NCBI GenBank assembly: GCA_963753195.1
Contig: CAVWBH010000007.1
Span: 248,001 to 312,000, forward strand
Source: Palsa-504 sp963753195
GTDB taxonomy: Bacteria > Actinomycetota > Actinomycetes > Streptosporangiales > Streptosporangiaceae
Direction: 5' to 3'
Length of the DNA stretch: 64,000 bases
Of this stretch, positions 8,817-16,946 are shown one piece after another. Position 1 is the first letter of the stretch. Each line of letters opens with the position of its first letter. Both the position numbers and the translations under genes were made by a program. A model generated the notes under the pieces. The model saw nothing but the letters and a program-made list of their open reading frames with translations. It was not told where the DNA came from and made no database searches.

Positions 8817-9520
8817 CTGCCTTATCCTTTCACTCGCAGCTCACCGGTCTCGATCACAATCGAACGACGGGCAATTCGGAAACCTGCTGCCCAGTCCCAG
8901 GAGCCACCTGGAAGACCCGCTTCACCGCAGCTCGCATCGGAACCGGGAACCGCATCGACCGGGAATGCCGCGACAGGAATCGTTCAGGTCGAGGACGGTA
9001 CAGCTCAACGGCTGATCCGGCTGCGCAGTCATCGACGGAGCAAATACGCAAGACCAGCCTGCCCTCATCCGCCTTGTCTAGGGCGTGTCCCGTCCGGACG
9101 GATCGGGCGCCCGCGTGGGCCATCTTCATCCCTTCACCACCGGTGCTCAATACACGGGTCTAACAGCGGTTTACACCCTGTCCAGTGATTCGACAACCCC
9201 TCGGCTGAGGCCTGCCGCGGGCATCGCAGCGACCGTGGACGAGGACGTCGTCACTAGGATGATCCGACTCCGGTCACGCGTGGCCGGATCGGCAATCTGC
9301 CGCCGCCCGCCCGCCCGCCCAGCCAGCGCAGAGCCACGGCCCACGGCATCTGAACTGCGCGATAGCTTGACCCGCAGTCCGGCCGACGGTATGAACATGG
9401 GCCATCTGGGCCCGGACTGGAACAGCGGCATCGTGGCCGCCACGACCATCCGACACGGAGGGCGAACGATCAGTTGGCAGTGAAGAGCGGGTAGAGATCA
9501 ACCCGGCCTATGCTCGCTCC
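8817..9520 (-). other. About 700 bp without a convincing gene
   Basis: The best minus-strand frame (8854-9150, 98 aa) sits 37 bp upstream of the thiolase start, where a DUF35 partner would be expected. It contains DEGRLVLRICSVDDC, faintly like a DUF35 zinc-ribbon start, but no four-Cys knuckle and weak third-position GC. A frame at 9171-9449 (minus) and one at 9085-9483 (plus) are likewise unrecognised. I read the stretch as degraded sequence rather than genes. Confidence 0.4.
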
Positions 9521-9913
9521 GTGACGCGGTTGATATGGACGACAGTGGTCCTGGACTGCAGTGACCCGAACAGCCTGGCGAAGTTCTGGTCGAGCCTGCT
9601 AGGCGGCGAGCCATCTCGTATTACCGACAACTTCTACGTCGTAAGGTCGGGTTCAACCTGGCTGGCAGCTCAGCGCATCGATAGCTTCCAACCGCCAACC
9701 TGGCCGGACGGTGACCGGCCCAAGCAGATGCATCTAGACATAGCCGTCGATGACCTTCCCGCAGCGGTCGAGGAGGCCCTCCAGCTCGGCGCGACGCAAG
9801 AAGAAGAGCAGCCATCGCCTCAGCGCTGGCGGGTCATGCGTGATCCAGCTGGCCACCTTTTCTGCCTTTCAGATGGCATCCAGGACTACCTGCCGATCGA
9901 CCTGGATACCTGA
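9521..9913 (+). CDS. VOC (glyoxalase-like) family protein
   Basis: The protein is 130 aa. It has the βαβββ vicinal-oxygen-chelate arrangement: TTVVLDCSDPNSLAKFWSSL at the start, QMHLDIAVDDLPAAVEEALQ in the middle, and RVMRDPAGHLFCLSDG at the end. The middle His-x-Asp and final Gly-His-x-Phe-Cys are typical of the glyoxalase_6 subgroup, a family of bleomycin-resistance-like and unassigned proteins. The start is a GTG at 9521 without a strong Shine-Dalgarno. It stands alone, transcribed towards the island. Confidence 0.8.
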   Translation: MTRLIWTTVVLDCSDPNSLAKFWSSLLGGEPSRITDNFYVVRSGSTWLAAQRIDSFQPPTWPDGDRPKQMHLDIAVDDLPAAVEEALQLGATQEEEQPSPQRWRVMRDPAGHLFCLSDGIQDYLPIDLDT

Positions 9914-10000
9914 CCTGCCTCAACTCTGCGGGCACGGTAACCGTCGCCTGGGTCAGCCACTGAAGGCTAGTCTCACTTCTCCCCGTCCTCCCCGTCCTCC

Positions 10001-10050
10001 CCAAGGCCAGAGCCCGGCGCGGGGAGCGCCGGACCTGGCGCCGCGCAGCC
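10001..10050 (+). repeat. Dispersed palindromic repeat, copy A
   Basis: The core AAGGCCAGAGCCCGGCGCGG continues into GGAGCGCCGGACCTGGCGCC. It contains the inverted repeat GGCGC-gggga-GCGCC. Copies B (18313-18381) and C (20742-20820) carry the same ~45-bp core. All three lie in the island, each close to an integrase relic. Confidence 0.7.
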
Positions 10051-10080
10051 CGCTTGAAGCCTGGGCTGGGGGATGTGGCT

Positions 10081-10191
10081 ATGATCCTGGCGTTTACCGG
10101 CCAGCGCTGGGAGGAAGCCGTCGCCGAGCCGATCGGCAACGTCAGCATCGACGGACAGTGCAGGAGGATCGACGGGACGGCAAGCGAGTGA
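10081..10191 (+). pseudogene. Tyrosine integrase fragment (first catalytic-Arg region)
   Basis: A 36-residue frame begins MILAFTGQRWEEAVAEPIGN and continues VSIDGQ. It matches the tyrosine recombinase segment around the first catalytic Arg (family pattern LAFTGLRWGEAxxL..DVDLDG). The rest of the catalytic domain is missing, so this is a relic. Repeat copy A lies just upstream; a terminator hairpin and a tRNA 3' fragment lie downstream, as in the other integrase-tRNA modules of this island. Confidence 0.65.
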
Positions 10192-10248
10192 GGCTGGTGC
10201 GAATGGTCCGCACGCGTGCGCTGGTGTCTGTCACGCTCGGCGGCGATC

Positions 10249-10269
10249 GTTACTCAGCTGGTTACTCGG
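10249..10269 (+). repeat. 9-3-9 tandem repeat (weaker candidate arm site)
   Basis: GTTACTCAG, CTG, GTTACTCGG: two 9-mers matching at 8 of 9 positions with a 3-bp spacer, the same layout as the sites at 16415, 18383 and 21772. It is about 170 bp before the tRNA fragment at 10438, further than the usual 53-68 bp, so I hold it less firmly. Confidence 0.4.
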
Positions 10270-10397
10270 CTTCGGGCGGCTTGGGCCTTGGCCGCCTGGT
10301 TGCAGGCTACCGGCGCAGGCCAGTCCCGAGCGGTCCACGCCGGGACACTCGAGACCGATCAGGCGGACTTACGCGCCCGCTGGTCACGCGGGCAACG

Positions 10398-10434
10398 AAA
10401 ACGGCCCTCCAGATCATCTCTGGAGAGCCGTTTT
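10398..10434. terminator. Strong hairpin terminator beside tRNA fragment
   Basis: The arms AAAACGGC-CTCCAGA and TCTGGAG-GCCGTTTT form a near-perfect 15-bp stem ending in a T-run on the plus strand (and an A-run opposite). It is placed between the integrase relic and the tRNA 3' fragment, like the hairpins at 16449, 18412 and 21800. Confidence 0.8.
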
Positions 10435-10437
10435 GCC

Positions 10438-10473
10438 TGGTAGCGGGGGCGGGATTTGAACCCGTGACCTTTC
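10438..10473 (-). other. tRNA 3' fragment (fMet-like att core remnant)
   Basis: The minus strand ends in CCCCCGCTACCA preceded by a T-arm with TTCAAAT. The acceptor strand, including the unusual U72, equals that of the intact initiator tRNA at 21840, but the T-stem differs at four positions and there is no 5' half. I read it as a diverged att core left by an element that integrated into an initiator-tRNA-like gene. Confidence 0.6.
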
Positions 10474-10503
10474 CGCTAGGCCTCCCTCGTCTTGCCTGGT
10501 CTC

Positions 10504-10526
10504 GTTAGCAAATCCGTTAGCGGAAC
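10504..10526 (+). repeat. 9-3-9 tandem repeat (putative arm site)
   Basis: GTTAGCAAA, TCC, GTTAGCGGA, then AC. It is 30 bp to the right of the tRNA fragment. The left half and spacer are identical to the copy at 7069. Confidence 0.55.
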
Positions 10527-10786
10527 GACTCCTGACCTGACGGCTGACCGGACGAGAGAACACCGCAGCACCGCCACCGAACGGGTGGTGACGACGGGGA
10601 CCGGACGCACGTCGCGGAAATCAGCAGCGACAGCAGGCAGAGGGCTTTGCGCGATTCGTAGGCGCGGCGACTGGTGCCGCGGAAGCCGATGACCGGGGCA
10701 GGTCGCGCTAACGGTGCCGCGACCGGTAAGCTCACGTCGACGCGGCCGAGGTCGCGTCGTGGAATAGCGGACAGAGGATAGATCAG

Positions 10787-10990
10787 ATGGCAACAGGAAC
10801 AGTGAAGTGGTTCAACGCCGACAAGGGCTATGGTTTCATCGCCCCCGATGACGGGTCGGCGGACGTGTTCGTCCACTTCTCCGCGATCGCGAGCACCGGC
10901 TACAGGTCGCTAGATGAGAACCAGAAGGTCGAGTTCGACACGACCCAGGGGCAGAAGGGACCGCAGGCGGAGAACGTCCGCCCACTGTGA
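10787..10990 (+). CDS. Cold-shock domain protein (CspA family)
   Basis: The protein is 67 aa, a single cold-shock OB-fold. It starts MATGTVKWFNADKGYGFIAP (RNP1 is KGYGFI) and has RNP2 DVFVHFSAI. It ends in PQAENVRPL, as usual for the family. These proteins bind single-stranded RNA and DNA and act as RNA chaperones. Upstream, AGAGGAT is the ribosome site. The 260 bp between the 10504 repeat and the ATG hold no other gene and could be a long structured 5' leader, common in cold-shock genes. Confidence 0.93.
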   Translation: MATGTVKWFNADKGYGFIAPDDGSADVFVHFSAIASTGYRSLDENQKVEFDTTQGQKGPQAENVRPL

Positions 10991-11080
10991 TACATCACGC
11001 CCCAAGCTCCACAGACTACCTTGGTGTGAACGAGCTGCATTTGGGCCGATCGAGAGCTATCAGCGTGAAGATGCTGCGCG

Positions 11081-11860
11081 TTACCGGCGGCATCTTTCGT
11101 TTAACCTCTGCCGGAGCAGAGGCGGGTCGGGCTTCTGCCAGACAGAGACGTGCGAGCGGCTGTCGGTCGTGAAAGGCTCCCGGTTCCAGCCAGCCCAGCG
11201 GTCACGCAACCGGAGCCCGGCGAGCTGTGCCATGAGGTCGAGTTCGGCGGGCCAGACGTAGCGGTACGGGATCGTCACGTACTGCCCCGTCCCATCGGTG
11301 AACTCGACGTAATGGCCGCGGTACTCCTGGGTAGCGTGGTTGAAGCTGTAGCTGACGATCCGCCTGGGGCCTGCATGGGCTCCCCAGATGTTCTGCCCGG
11401 GCGGCAGCTGGCGCAGTTCCGGGATGTCGGTCTCGATCACGAAGCAGCCACCCGGAGCGAGGTGCCCGGCGACGTTGCGGAAGCAGGCGACCTGCGCTTC
11501 CTGCGAGGTGAGGTTGTTGATCGTGTTGCACACCAGGTAGGCCACCGTGAAGATGCCGTCTACCCTGGTCGTGACCATGTCGCCGATGGTCACGTCGATA
11601 GCCTGGCCGCCCGGCTTGCTGCGCAGCCTGGCCAGCATCGCCTGGGACATCTCGATGCCGTGCACCGGCACGCCGCGCCGGGACAGCGGCAGTCCAATGC
11701 GGCCGGTGCCGATAGCCAGCTCCAGTGCCCGCCCGCTGCCCGCCAGCTCGGCGAGCAGGCTGACCGCCGGGTCGATCGCCTCGGGCTGGAATATGGGGTC
11801 GGACGGGTCGTCGTAGCTCGCCGCTACTGGCTCGCCGAAGTATCCGTCTGGATCATCCAT
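11081..11860 (-). CDS. Class I SAM-dependent methyltransferase
   Basis: The protein is 259 aa. Motif I is GRALELAIGTGRIGLPL at residue ~50, with the acidic end of β2 at VHGIEMSQAMLARL. DVTIGDM corresponds to motif II, and LAPGGCFVIET is the post-II/III region. It starts MDDPDGYFGEPVAASYDDPS, which is the usual N-terminus of this actinobacterial small-molecule methyltransferase group, hence the ATG at 11860. The substrate is unknown. The gene stands alone, inside the island and just left of the first tRNA-Arg fragment. Confidence 0.85.
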   Translation of the reverse strand: MDDPDGYFGEPVAASYDDPSDPIFQPEAIDPAVSLLAELAGSGRALELAIGTGRIGLPLSRRGVPVHGIEMSQAMLARLRSKPGGQAIDVTIGDMVTTRVDGIFTVAYLVCNTINNLTSQEAQVACFRNVAGHLAPGGCFVIETDIPELRQLPPGQNIWGAHAGPRRIVSYSFNHATQEYRGHYVEFTDGTGQYVTIPYRYVWPAELDLMAQLAGLRLRDRWAGWNREPFTTDSRSHVSVWQKPDPPLLRQRLNERCRR

Positions 11861-11924
11861 GAACTGAGAAACTAATGCACCCGCACTGGCTGCTGCCAGC
11901 CATTCTCCGGCGTATCGAAACGGC

Positions 11925-12080
11925 GTGCTCGGAGGGACTCCACCTCCCAATCTTCAGATCCGTAGTCACCCGTGCGGGCATCCGGACCCGTTCAGATCAG
12001 TCCGTGACCTCGGGCGCGTCCCTGCCCAATGTTTATGTGAGTCCGGAGAGCTGGAAGGCCGTTCGCATTCGTCCCGTGGC
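11925..12080. repeat. tRNA-Arg 3' fragment plus conserved element end, copy 1
   Basis: The minus strand carries the 3' half of a tRNA with anticodon-loop CTACGGA (Arg-ACG type), followed (rightward) by ~110 bp nearly identical to 16488-16643 and more distantly related to 15627-15760. The shared stretch goes beyond the tRNA core, so it represents the conserved end of a family of elements, not merely an att duplication. T-arm mismatches show this core is degenerate. A weak GTGGCTCCT repeat sits near 12075. Confidence 0.65.
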
Positions 12081-12240
12081 TCCTCCAGAGGCGGGCACGT
12101 ACGCTTCGCGGGCCATCCCCGGATCTGGGCCCGGGCCCGGCGATAGCTCTCGCATCTTTCGCCTGCCTTATCTTCCCGGCCGCATTGTCGGCTCAGAGAT
12201 CGGGCCGATGATCATTTTCGGCGGTGCTGACCCGCCGATT

Positions 12241-14514
12241 TCATCCGTCCAGGAGCCCGAGTTCACGGGCTCGGGTGACTGCGGCGTTCCGCGCGGAGAC
12301 CCCCAGCTTGCGGTAGATCGAGACGGCCTGTGACTTGATGGTGTTGGGGGACAGGAACAGCTCCTCGCCGATCTGCGGGAACGACAGGTGGGTGGCCAGC
12401 AGCGGCAGCAAGCGCAGCTCGGCGGTGGTCAGCGCGGACGCGCCCGGCATGTTCGAGCTGTGCTCCCCGGCGAGAGTGTCCCGTAGCGCCCTGGCCTGGT
12501 TCACCAGGGTCCCGAGTCCGGGTCGGCGCCTGAGCAGCTCGTCGATCTCCCGCATGAGCGTTCTGGCGCCCTCCAGGTCCGCTAGCGCGAGGTAGACGCG
12601 GGCCAGCTCGATCCTCACCTGAACGGCGACGTGCGGGATCGCGTAGGTCAGTTCATGTCGGCTGCGCTGAGCAGCAATAAGTTCCTGGCGCGCGGCCGAG
12701 AGATCCCTGCGATGCATGGCTACGCGGGCCTGAGCCGCGCAGACCAGGGGCGTCAGGTAGCTCTCCTCAAGCCAGGCCTGGCGCAAGGCGGCGCGCGCCT
12801 GGTCGGCGAGGACTTCCGCCTGACTCCAGTCGTTTCGCGCTATCGCCAGCAGCGACCGTTCACACTGCGCCACCGCAAGAGTATCGGGGGCGTCGGCTTC
12901 GCCCGCGACTCCGACCGCATCCTGGAGGGACGCCTCGCCGCCATCGAGATCACCGGAAAGGACCCGCGCGATCCCTTGTAGCGCGAGGGGTGCCGGGTCC
13001 GCGACATTTCCCGCCGCGAACGCCCGCACGGCCTCGTCGGCGTCCGCGCCCATATGCTTGACTCCGTGCCGGCACAAGATGGCCCTCAGCAGGGCGGCCC
13101 AGGCCTCGGCGGCCGGGTCACCGGGCTGCGCCCCGTCCTTGTACTGCCAGCGATCGACCATATCTGCCCACCGCTCGGCGTGAGCTGGCCGCGCCGTCAG
13201 CGCGGACAGCATCGAGGTCAGTACTGCGGCCATCGGGTAGCCCTCGATCCCGCCGCGCTCGTCCAGCCAGCCGAACCACCGTTGGAGAGTGGTGACCCGG
13301 CCCTGCCGGTAGACCGCCACTGCAAGACCGGCCACCAGGCCAGCAGCGGTATCGACGTCCCCGGCCGCGATCGAGTACTCCAGTGCCTCCTCGGGCAAGC
13401 CGTTGCGCAGACACCAGGTGGCCGCGCGATGCCGCGACGCGGGGATCAGGGCGGGCTCGCGGCGCTGCAGCTCGGCTAGCAGCATGTCGCGGAACAGGTG
13501 GTGGTACCGATACCACTCGCCCCGCCGGTCCAGCGGCACCAGCAGCAGGTTCGACCGGGCCAGTTCCTCCAGCATCACAGCGGATCCGGGCTGGTCGAGC
13601 ACCGCCTCGCACAGCGGCCCGCACATCCGCTCCAGCACCGCCGTCCGGGTCAGAAACGTCCTCTGCCGCTCGGAGATCCGGGCCAGGAACTCCGACTCCA
13701 CATACTCACTCAGGAACCGGTCGCCGCCGTCGAAGGAAGGCGCCGCGCCGGCCAGCGGGTCGCCTTCCCGCAGGTACAGCGCCGCTAGATAAAGCCCGGC
13801 CGCCCATCCCTCGGTCTGCCGGTGCAGCGCCACCACGTCCGTCTTTTCGAGGACGAGACCGGCGGCGTGCAGCAGCGAGGCCGCCTCACCGAAACTCAGC
13901 GCGAGGTCGCGGGGGCCGATTTCCAGGACCCGGCCCTCGGCGCGCAGCCGCGCGATCCGCAGCGGCGGCTCGGCCCGCCCGGCCAGCACTAGCCGCGAGC
14001 CGCCCGGCACGTGATCGGCCAGCATCGACACCGCGGCCCGGCACTCCCAGTTCTGCAGCACGTGCACGTCATCTAGCACCAGCACGACCGGAGTGGTCAT
14101 CGACGAGAACGCCGCCCCGAGCCGGGGCACGACCGAGCCGGGCACCGAACTCCCCGGCGAGGCCAGGGCGGCGAACACCCGCTCGCCGACCGGCTCGATC
14201 GCGTCGAGCGCTTCGGCGACATATGTCAGCAGGACCTTCGGGTCGTTAGCCTTTTCATCGACTGACACCCAGGCGAACGCTTGGCCGCCGCGCCCGCCCC
14301 ACTGCGACAACAGCGTCGTCTTGCCGTAGCCCGCCGGTGCGACCACCGAGACAAGCGGACGGGCATCACCAGCCAGCCGTTCGATCAGCGCCGACCGGAC
14401 AACAGTCGCGGGCCGCAGCAGGGGCATCCGGAGCCTGGCTGCAACCAAGTCGTGCCCCGGCATCTCCGCGCGGCGCAGTCGTTCGCGCTGGTCACGAACG
14501 GCGTATTCGCTCAT
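12241..14514 (-). CDS. LuxR family transcriptional regulator, LAL/MalT type
   Basis: The protein is 757 aa. Residues ~25-300 are a STAND ATPase with Walker A VVAPAGYGKTTLLSQW and Walker B TPVVLVLDDVHVL. A helical/TPR middle follows (~330-680). The C-terminal LuxR helix-turn-helix (~690-757) has LTTAELRLLPLLATHLSFPQ and FLSPNTIKSQAVSIYRKLGV. MalT-type proteins are ATP-dependent activators sensing an inducer through the TPR region. At 757 aa it is shorter than many LAL proteins (~900). It is transcribed alone, with no obvious target operon next to it in the island. Confidence 0.9.
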   Translation of the reverse strand: MSEYAVRDQRERLRRAEMPGHDLVAARLRMPLLRPATVVRSALIERLAGDARPLVSVVAPAGYGKTTLLSQWGGRGGQAFAWVSVDEKANDPKVLLTYVAEALDAIEPVGERVFAALASPGSSVPGSVVPRLGAAFSSMTTPVVLVLDDVHVLQNWECRAAVSMLADHVPGGSRLVLAGRAEPPLRIARLRAEGRVLEIGPRDLALSFGEAASLLHAAGLVLEKTDVVALHRQTEGWAAGLYLAALYLREGDPLAGAAPSFDGGDRFLSEYVESEFLARISERQRTFLTRTAVLERMCGPLCEAVLDQPGSAVMLEELARSNLLLVPLDRRGEWYRYHHLFRDMLLAELQRREPALIPASRHRAATWCLRNGLPEEALEYSIAAGDVDTAAGLVAGLAVAVYRQGRVTTLQRWFGWLDERGGIEGYPMAAVLTSMLSALTARPAHAERWADMVDRWQYKDGAQPGDPAAEAWAALLRAILCRHGVKHMGADADEAVRAFAAGNVADPAPLALQGIARVLSGDLDGGEASLQDAVGVAGEADAPDTLAVAQCERSLLAIARNDWSQAEVLADQARAALRQAWLEESYLTPLVCAAQARVAMHRRDLSAARQELIAAQRSRHELTYAIPHVAVQVRIELARVYLALADLEGARTLMREIDELLRRRPGLGTLVNQARALRDTLAGEHSSNMPGASALTTAELRLLPLLATHLSFPQIGEELFLSPNTIKSQAVSIYRKLGVSARNAAVTRARELGLLDG

Positions 14515-14719
14515 CCTGGACGATGCCCCCCACCCGAATTTCTCAGCAACTGAGGTTATGCAGGAGGTTCGGGCGAACGCAAGGAAGGTGCCGAAAATCT
14601 CAGAGCACCTGCCCCTTGTCCTGCAGGTCTACGGCGGTCAGGTACCGGGGAGACAAGAGCCGGAGTCATACAGCACGCGCGAGCCAGTCAGCCGTGACGA
14701 ATGCAGCCGGGCATGATCA

Positions 14720-15110
14720 GCGGAGACGCCCTCGGCTGAGGACGGCGCCGACCCAGCCGGGATGAAGGCTGCGTGGGCGAGGATGGCTGATCCGAGCCGG
14801 GGATCGTCGGCTTCCCCGGCTGCTTGCAGCGCGCGGACCAAGGTCGCCTCGGCGTCGTCGGGCTGGCGGAGGTCGAAGAACCCGATCCGCCCCGCTAGTA
14901 GCAGGGACTCGGCCAGGGGGGAGGCGAGGACTGTGCGGCTTACCCCGGCCGTCTCGGCGAGCAGCTGGATGCCCATGCGGGTGTGCTCGATGACGGGCGG
15001 GTGCAGCTGGGGTGGGCTCAACATGGCTGTACAGGCGCCGGTAAGCAGCCGTGATGGTCGCATAATCGCTGGCCACACCGGATGGCTGGATAACACCCCG
15101 CGCTTTTGAA
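14720..15110 (-). pseudogene. Remnant of an XRE/TPR-type transcriptional regulator (C-terminal part)
   Basis: Two minus-strand frames together give a continuous match to the C-terminal helical region of actinobacterial XRE regulators. The first is DYATITAAYRRLYSHVEP (about 15075-15020). Then, one frame over, come HPPVIEHTRMGIQLLAET and GRIGFFDLRQPDDAEATL to about 14740. The N-terminal helix-turn-helix is absent and the two parts are out of frame, so this is a decayed fragment. The 14515-14719 gap holds nothing I can identify. Confidence 0.5.
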
Positions 15111-15285
15111 AGGGCCAGCGCGGCTTGCCCGCCGTGCCGGGCTGGCTGAGGGTGCCGGGGTGGCTGCGGCGGCGTCAGGCCCGGCGACGGACACCTCCCA
15201 AGGTGCCGCAAACCCGAGGTCCTCGACCGGGAGCTGAAGCACGTGGACCAGGAGCCGCTGGTGATCGGCCCGCGGCCAGGGTGGG

Positions 15286-15549
15286 TTGGCTGATTCCCAT
15301 CGCCGTACCTGCCGGGTGCTTGAGTTCGGGCGGCTGCTCAGGCGGGCCGGGCTGCGGAGGATCACCCTGCACGACTCGCGCCACACGACCCTGACATTCA
15401 TGGAGCACGCGGGCGTGCCGATCTCGATTATCAGCAAGTGGGCAGGTCATTACGACTCGGCGTTCACCCAGAAGACCTACGTCCACGCGAGCGATGAGGA
15501 CCTCCAGCACGGCCAGGCCGCGCTCGCCAAGATCCACAAGATCGCTTAA
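15286..15549 (+). pseudogene. Tyrosine integrase C-terminal fragment (tRNA-Arg module 1)
   Basis: About 80 residues survive. ITLHDSRHTTLTFMEHAGVP holds the His-x-x-Arg box, IISKWAGHYDSAFTQKTYVH holds the Trp-x-Gly-His and catalytic Tyr, and the tail is normal to the TAA at 15547-15549. The N-terminal arm-binding domain, core-binding domain and first catalytic Arg are missing, so it cannot be active. Immediately downstream are a TGTGAGA direct repeat (15553-15572) and the tRNA-Arg fragment at 15627, the usual int-att order. Confidence 0.75.
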
Positions 15550-15552
15550 GGC

Positions 15553-15572
15553 CTGTGAGAAATTGTGAGACG
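15553..15572 (+). repeat. Direct repeat after integrase relic (10-bp period)
   Basis: TGTGAGAAAT is followed by TGTGAGACGA. It occupies the position of the 9-3-9 repeats in other modules (between the integrase stop and the tRNA fragment), but its period is 10 rather than 12. Confidence 0.4.
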
Positions 15573-15626
15573 AAAGGCTCCAGGAGAACGACTGAGAACA
15601 AGGCCCTGACCTGCGGTTTGGGTGGC

Positions 15627-15760
15627 GCGCTCGGAGGGACTCGAACCCCCAACCTCCTCCGTAGATATCCGCGTGGGCGTCCGGCTTGGTTCAGGACGGT
15701 CCGCGACTTCGGGCGACTCAATGCTGGTTGTCCGCGCAAGCCACATGCCCGCCAACGTGC
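15627..15760. repeat. tRNA-Arg 3' fragment plus diverged element end, copy 2
   Basis: The minus strand gives a T-arm with GGGGGTTCGAGTCCC and an acceptor CTCCGAGCGC. Beyond the core the sequence aligns, with many substitutions, to copies 1 and 3 (shared blocks TCCGTAG, GGGC-TCCGG, GTTCAG, GTCCG-GAC-TCGGGCG). It lies 78 bp after the integrase relic's stop codon. Confidence 0.6.
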
Positions 15761-16053
15761 CCGTCACTAACTACTGGTCTTTCGTGGTCTACGACGCCGA
15801 AACCCGCTGCCTGCTCGACAACGGAAACGGCGTCGCCTCGATCGCGTCCAACCAGAACCTCACCCTCAACCGCGATGGCTCCGCCGACCTGCATTTCGGG
15901 CCCGAGCCCCCCGCTAGCGGCCCGGGCGACTGGATCAAGACCGTCCCCGACCGCGGCTGGTTCGGCGCCTTGCGCATTTACGGCCCTACCCAGGCGTTCT
16001 TCGACCGGGCCTGGACACCCGGCGATCTCACCAAAGCCGCCGCCAGCACGTGA
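15745..16053 (+). pseudogene. DUF1214 C-terminal fragment
   Basis: The 102 residues include VTNYWSFVVYDAETRCLLDN, NLTLNRDGSADLHFGPEPP and WFGALRIYGPTQAFFDRAW. That is the C-terminal β-rich DUF1214 domain of DUF1254/DUF1214 proteins, which are normally 400-500 aa. The DUF1254 N-terminal half is missing; the sequence before it is tRNA-derived. It is therefore a truncated gene, cut where an integrated element's end now lies. Confidence 0.7.
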
Positions 16054-16089
16054 ACATGCCGGAAACCGTGGTCGATCCTGGGAGTGGCG

Positions 16090-16257
16090 ATGAGCAGCGA
16101 ATCCATCCAGGCCAGCATCGGCCCGATTGAGCTGGAGAACGGGTACCCGGCCGCCGATAGCGTGCGGCGGCTGTATGACGAGCTGGACTTCCAGCGGGCG
16201 GTCCGCGCCTGGGTCACTGGCATCCGCATGAACTGCGCCATTCGGGTGCTTCGCTGA
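16090..16257 (+). pseudogene. DUF1254 N-terminal fragment
   Basis: The 55-residue frame has IGPIELENGYPAADSVRRLY and DELDFQRAVRAWVTGI, the N-terminal block of DUF1254 proteins. It stops prematurely right where integrase-derived sequence (16272 onwards) begins. GGAGTGGCG precedes the ATG. Together with the DUF1214 fragment 36 bp upstream it suggests a former tandem pair of DUF1254/1214 genes, the second cut by an element. Confidence 0.65.
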
Positions 16258-16271
16258 TGCTGGCTTAAGGG

Positions 16272-16406
16272 ACGGCGCTGCATGTGGTCTCCGAAGTGCT
16301 CGGACATGCCAGCATCGCCGTTACCAAGGACGTCTATGGCCACTTGCTCGAAGGTGATAAGCAGGCTGCGGCTGAGTCGATGACCCGGGCTCTGTTCGGC
16401 GGCTGA
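16272..16406 (+). pseudogene. Tyrosine integrase C-terminal tip (tRNA-Arg module 2)
   Basis: The 44 residues contain VVSEVLGHASIAVTKDVYGH, with the Leu-Gly-His box and catalytic Tyr, followed by a normal tail to TGA. Everything upstream is lost and replaced by the DUF1254 fragment. It is followed by a perfect 9-3-9 repeat, a terminator and a tRNA-Arg fragment. Confidence 0.75.
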
Positions 16407-16414
16407 GATGTGCT

Positions 16415-16435
16415 GTGGCTCCCAGCGTGGCTCCC
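16415..16435 (+). repeat. Perfect 9-3-9 tandem repeat (putative arm site)
   Basis: GTGGCTCCC, AGC, GTGGCTCCC. It is 9 bp after the integrase stop and 53 bp before the tRNA-Arg fragment. A second copy, GTGGCTCCC-AGC-GCGGCTCCC, lies at about 16631-16651, on the other side of the core. Confidence 0.65.
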
Positions 16436-16448
16436 GAAGAGAGCGGAA

Positions 16449-16477
16449 AGGCCCCTCCCGGTCTAGGCAAGGGGCCT
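16449..16477. terminator. Hairpin between integrase relic and tRNA-Arg fragment
   Basis: The arms AGGCCCCT and AGGGGCCT enclose a 13-nt loop. Its position, between the 9-3-9 repeat and the tRNA fragment, is the same as for the hairpins at 10398, 18412 and 21800. Confidence 0.65.
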
Positions 16478-16487
16478 GTGAGCTGTG

Positions 16488-16643
16488 CGCGCTCGGAGGG
16501 ACTCGAACACCCAATCTTCAGATCCGTAGTCACCCGTGCGGGCATCCGGACCCGTTCAGATCAGTCCGTGACCTCGGGCGCGTCCCTGCCCGCTGTTCAC
16601 GTGAGTCCGGAGAACTGGAAGGCCGTTCGTCCGCGTGGCTCCC
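16488..16643. repeat. tRNA-Arg 3' fragment plus conserved element end, copy 3
   Basis: The minus strand carries the tRNA-Arg 3' half: anticodon-loop CTACGGA, T-arm GGGTGTTCGAGTCCC, acceptor CTCCGAGCGC. It has no D-arm or 5' acceptor. About 110 bp beyond it is nearly identical to copy 1 (11925-12080), 4.56 kb away in direct orientation. The intact tRNA-Arg gene is not in this window. From 16644 to 16946 I see no gene. Confidence 0.7.
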
Positions 16644-16946
16644 AGCGCGGCTCCCGGCCGCACATGACACGGGCACCGGGACGCCCTGGTCCTCGTCGCC
16701 AATATCGGACCTTCTACCCGCGAGCGGACTACGGCTGGCCCGGCCCAGATCCCTCTCCCGAACCCGACTGCTGCCGAACCTGATGGCAGACGGGTCGGCG
16801 TAGCCGATCACGCAGTGACGCTGAAAGCGTCCTGGCCAGGTTCCGGCTGGCGTGAATACTTCTACGGCGGGTTCGGGGGAGGACACCGACATTTCCACCT
16901 GCACGACTGGCCCCCTCGTCACCCTGGCTAATGGCACCGCAGCCGG

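Noticed and set aside
8854..9150. DUF35 partner of the thiolase
   Set aside because: Position fits, but the four-Cys zinc ribbon and the OB-fold pattern are not visible and codon third positions look non-coding.
10438..10473. A complete tRNA gene beside the cold-shock gene
   Set aside because: Only the 3' half is present; no D-arm, anticodon arm or 5' acceptor follows.
15464..16545. Short minus-strand frames containing GVRVPPSAP-like peptides
   Set aside because: These are translations of tRNA 3' ends and their flanks, a well-known artefact.
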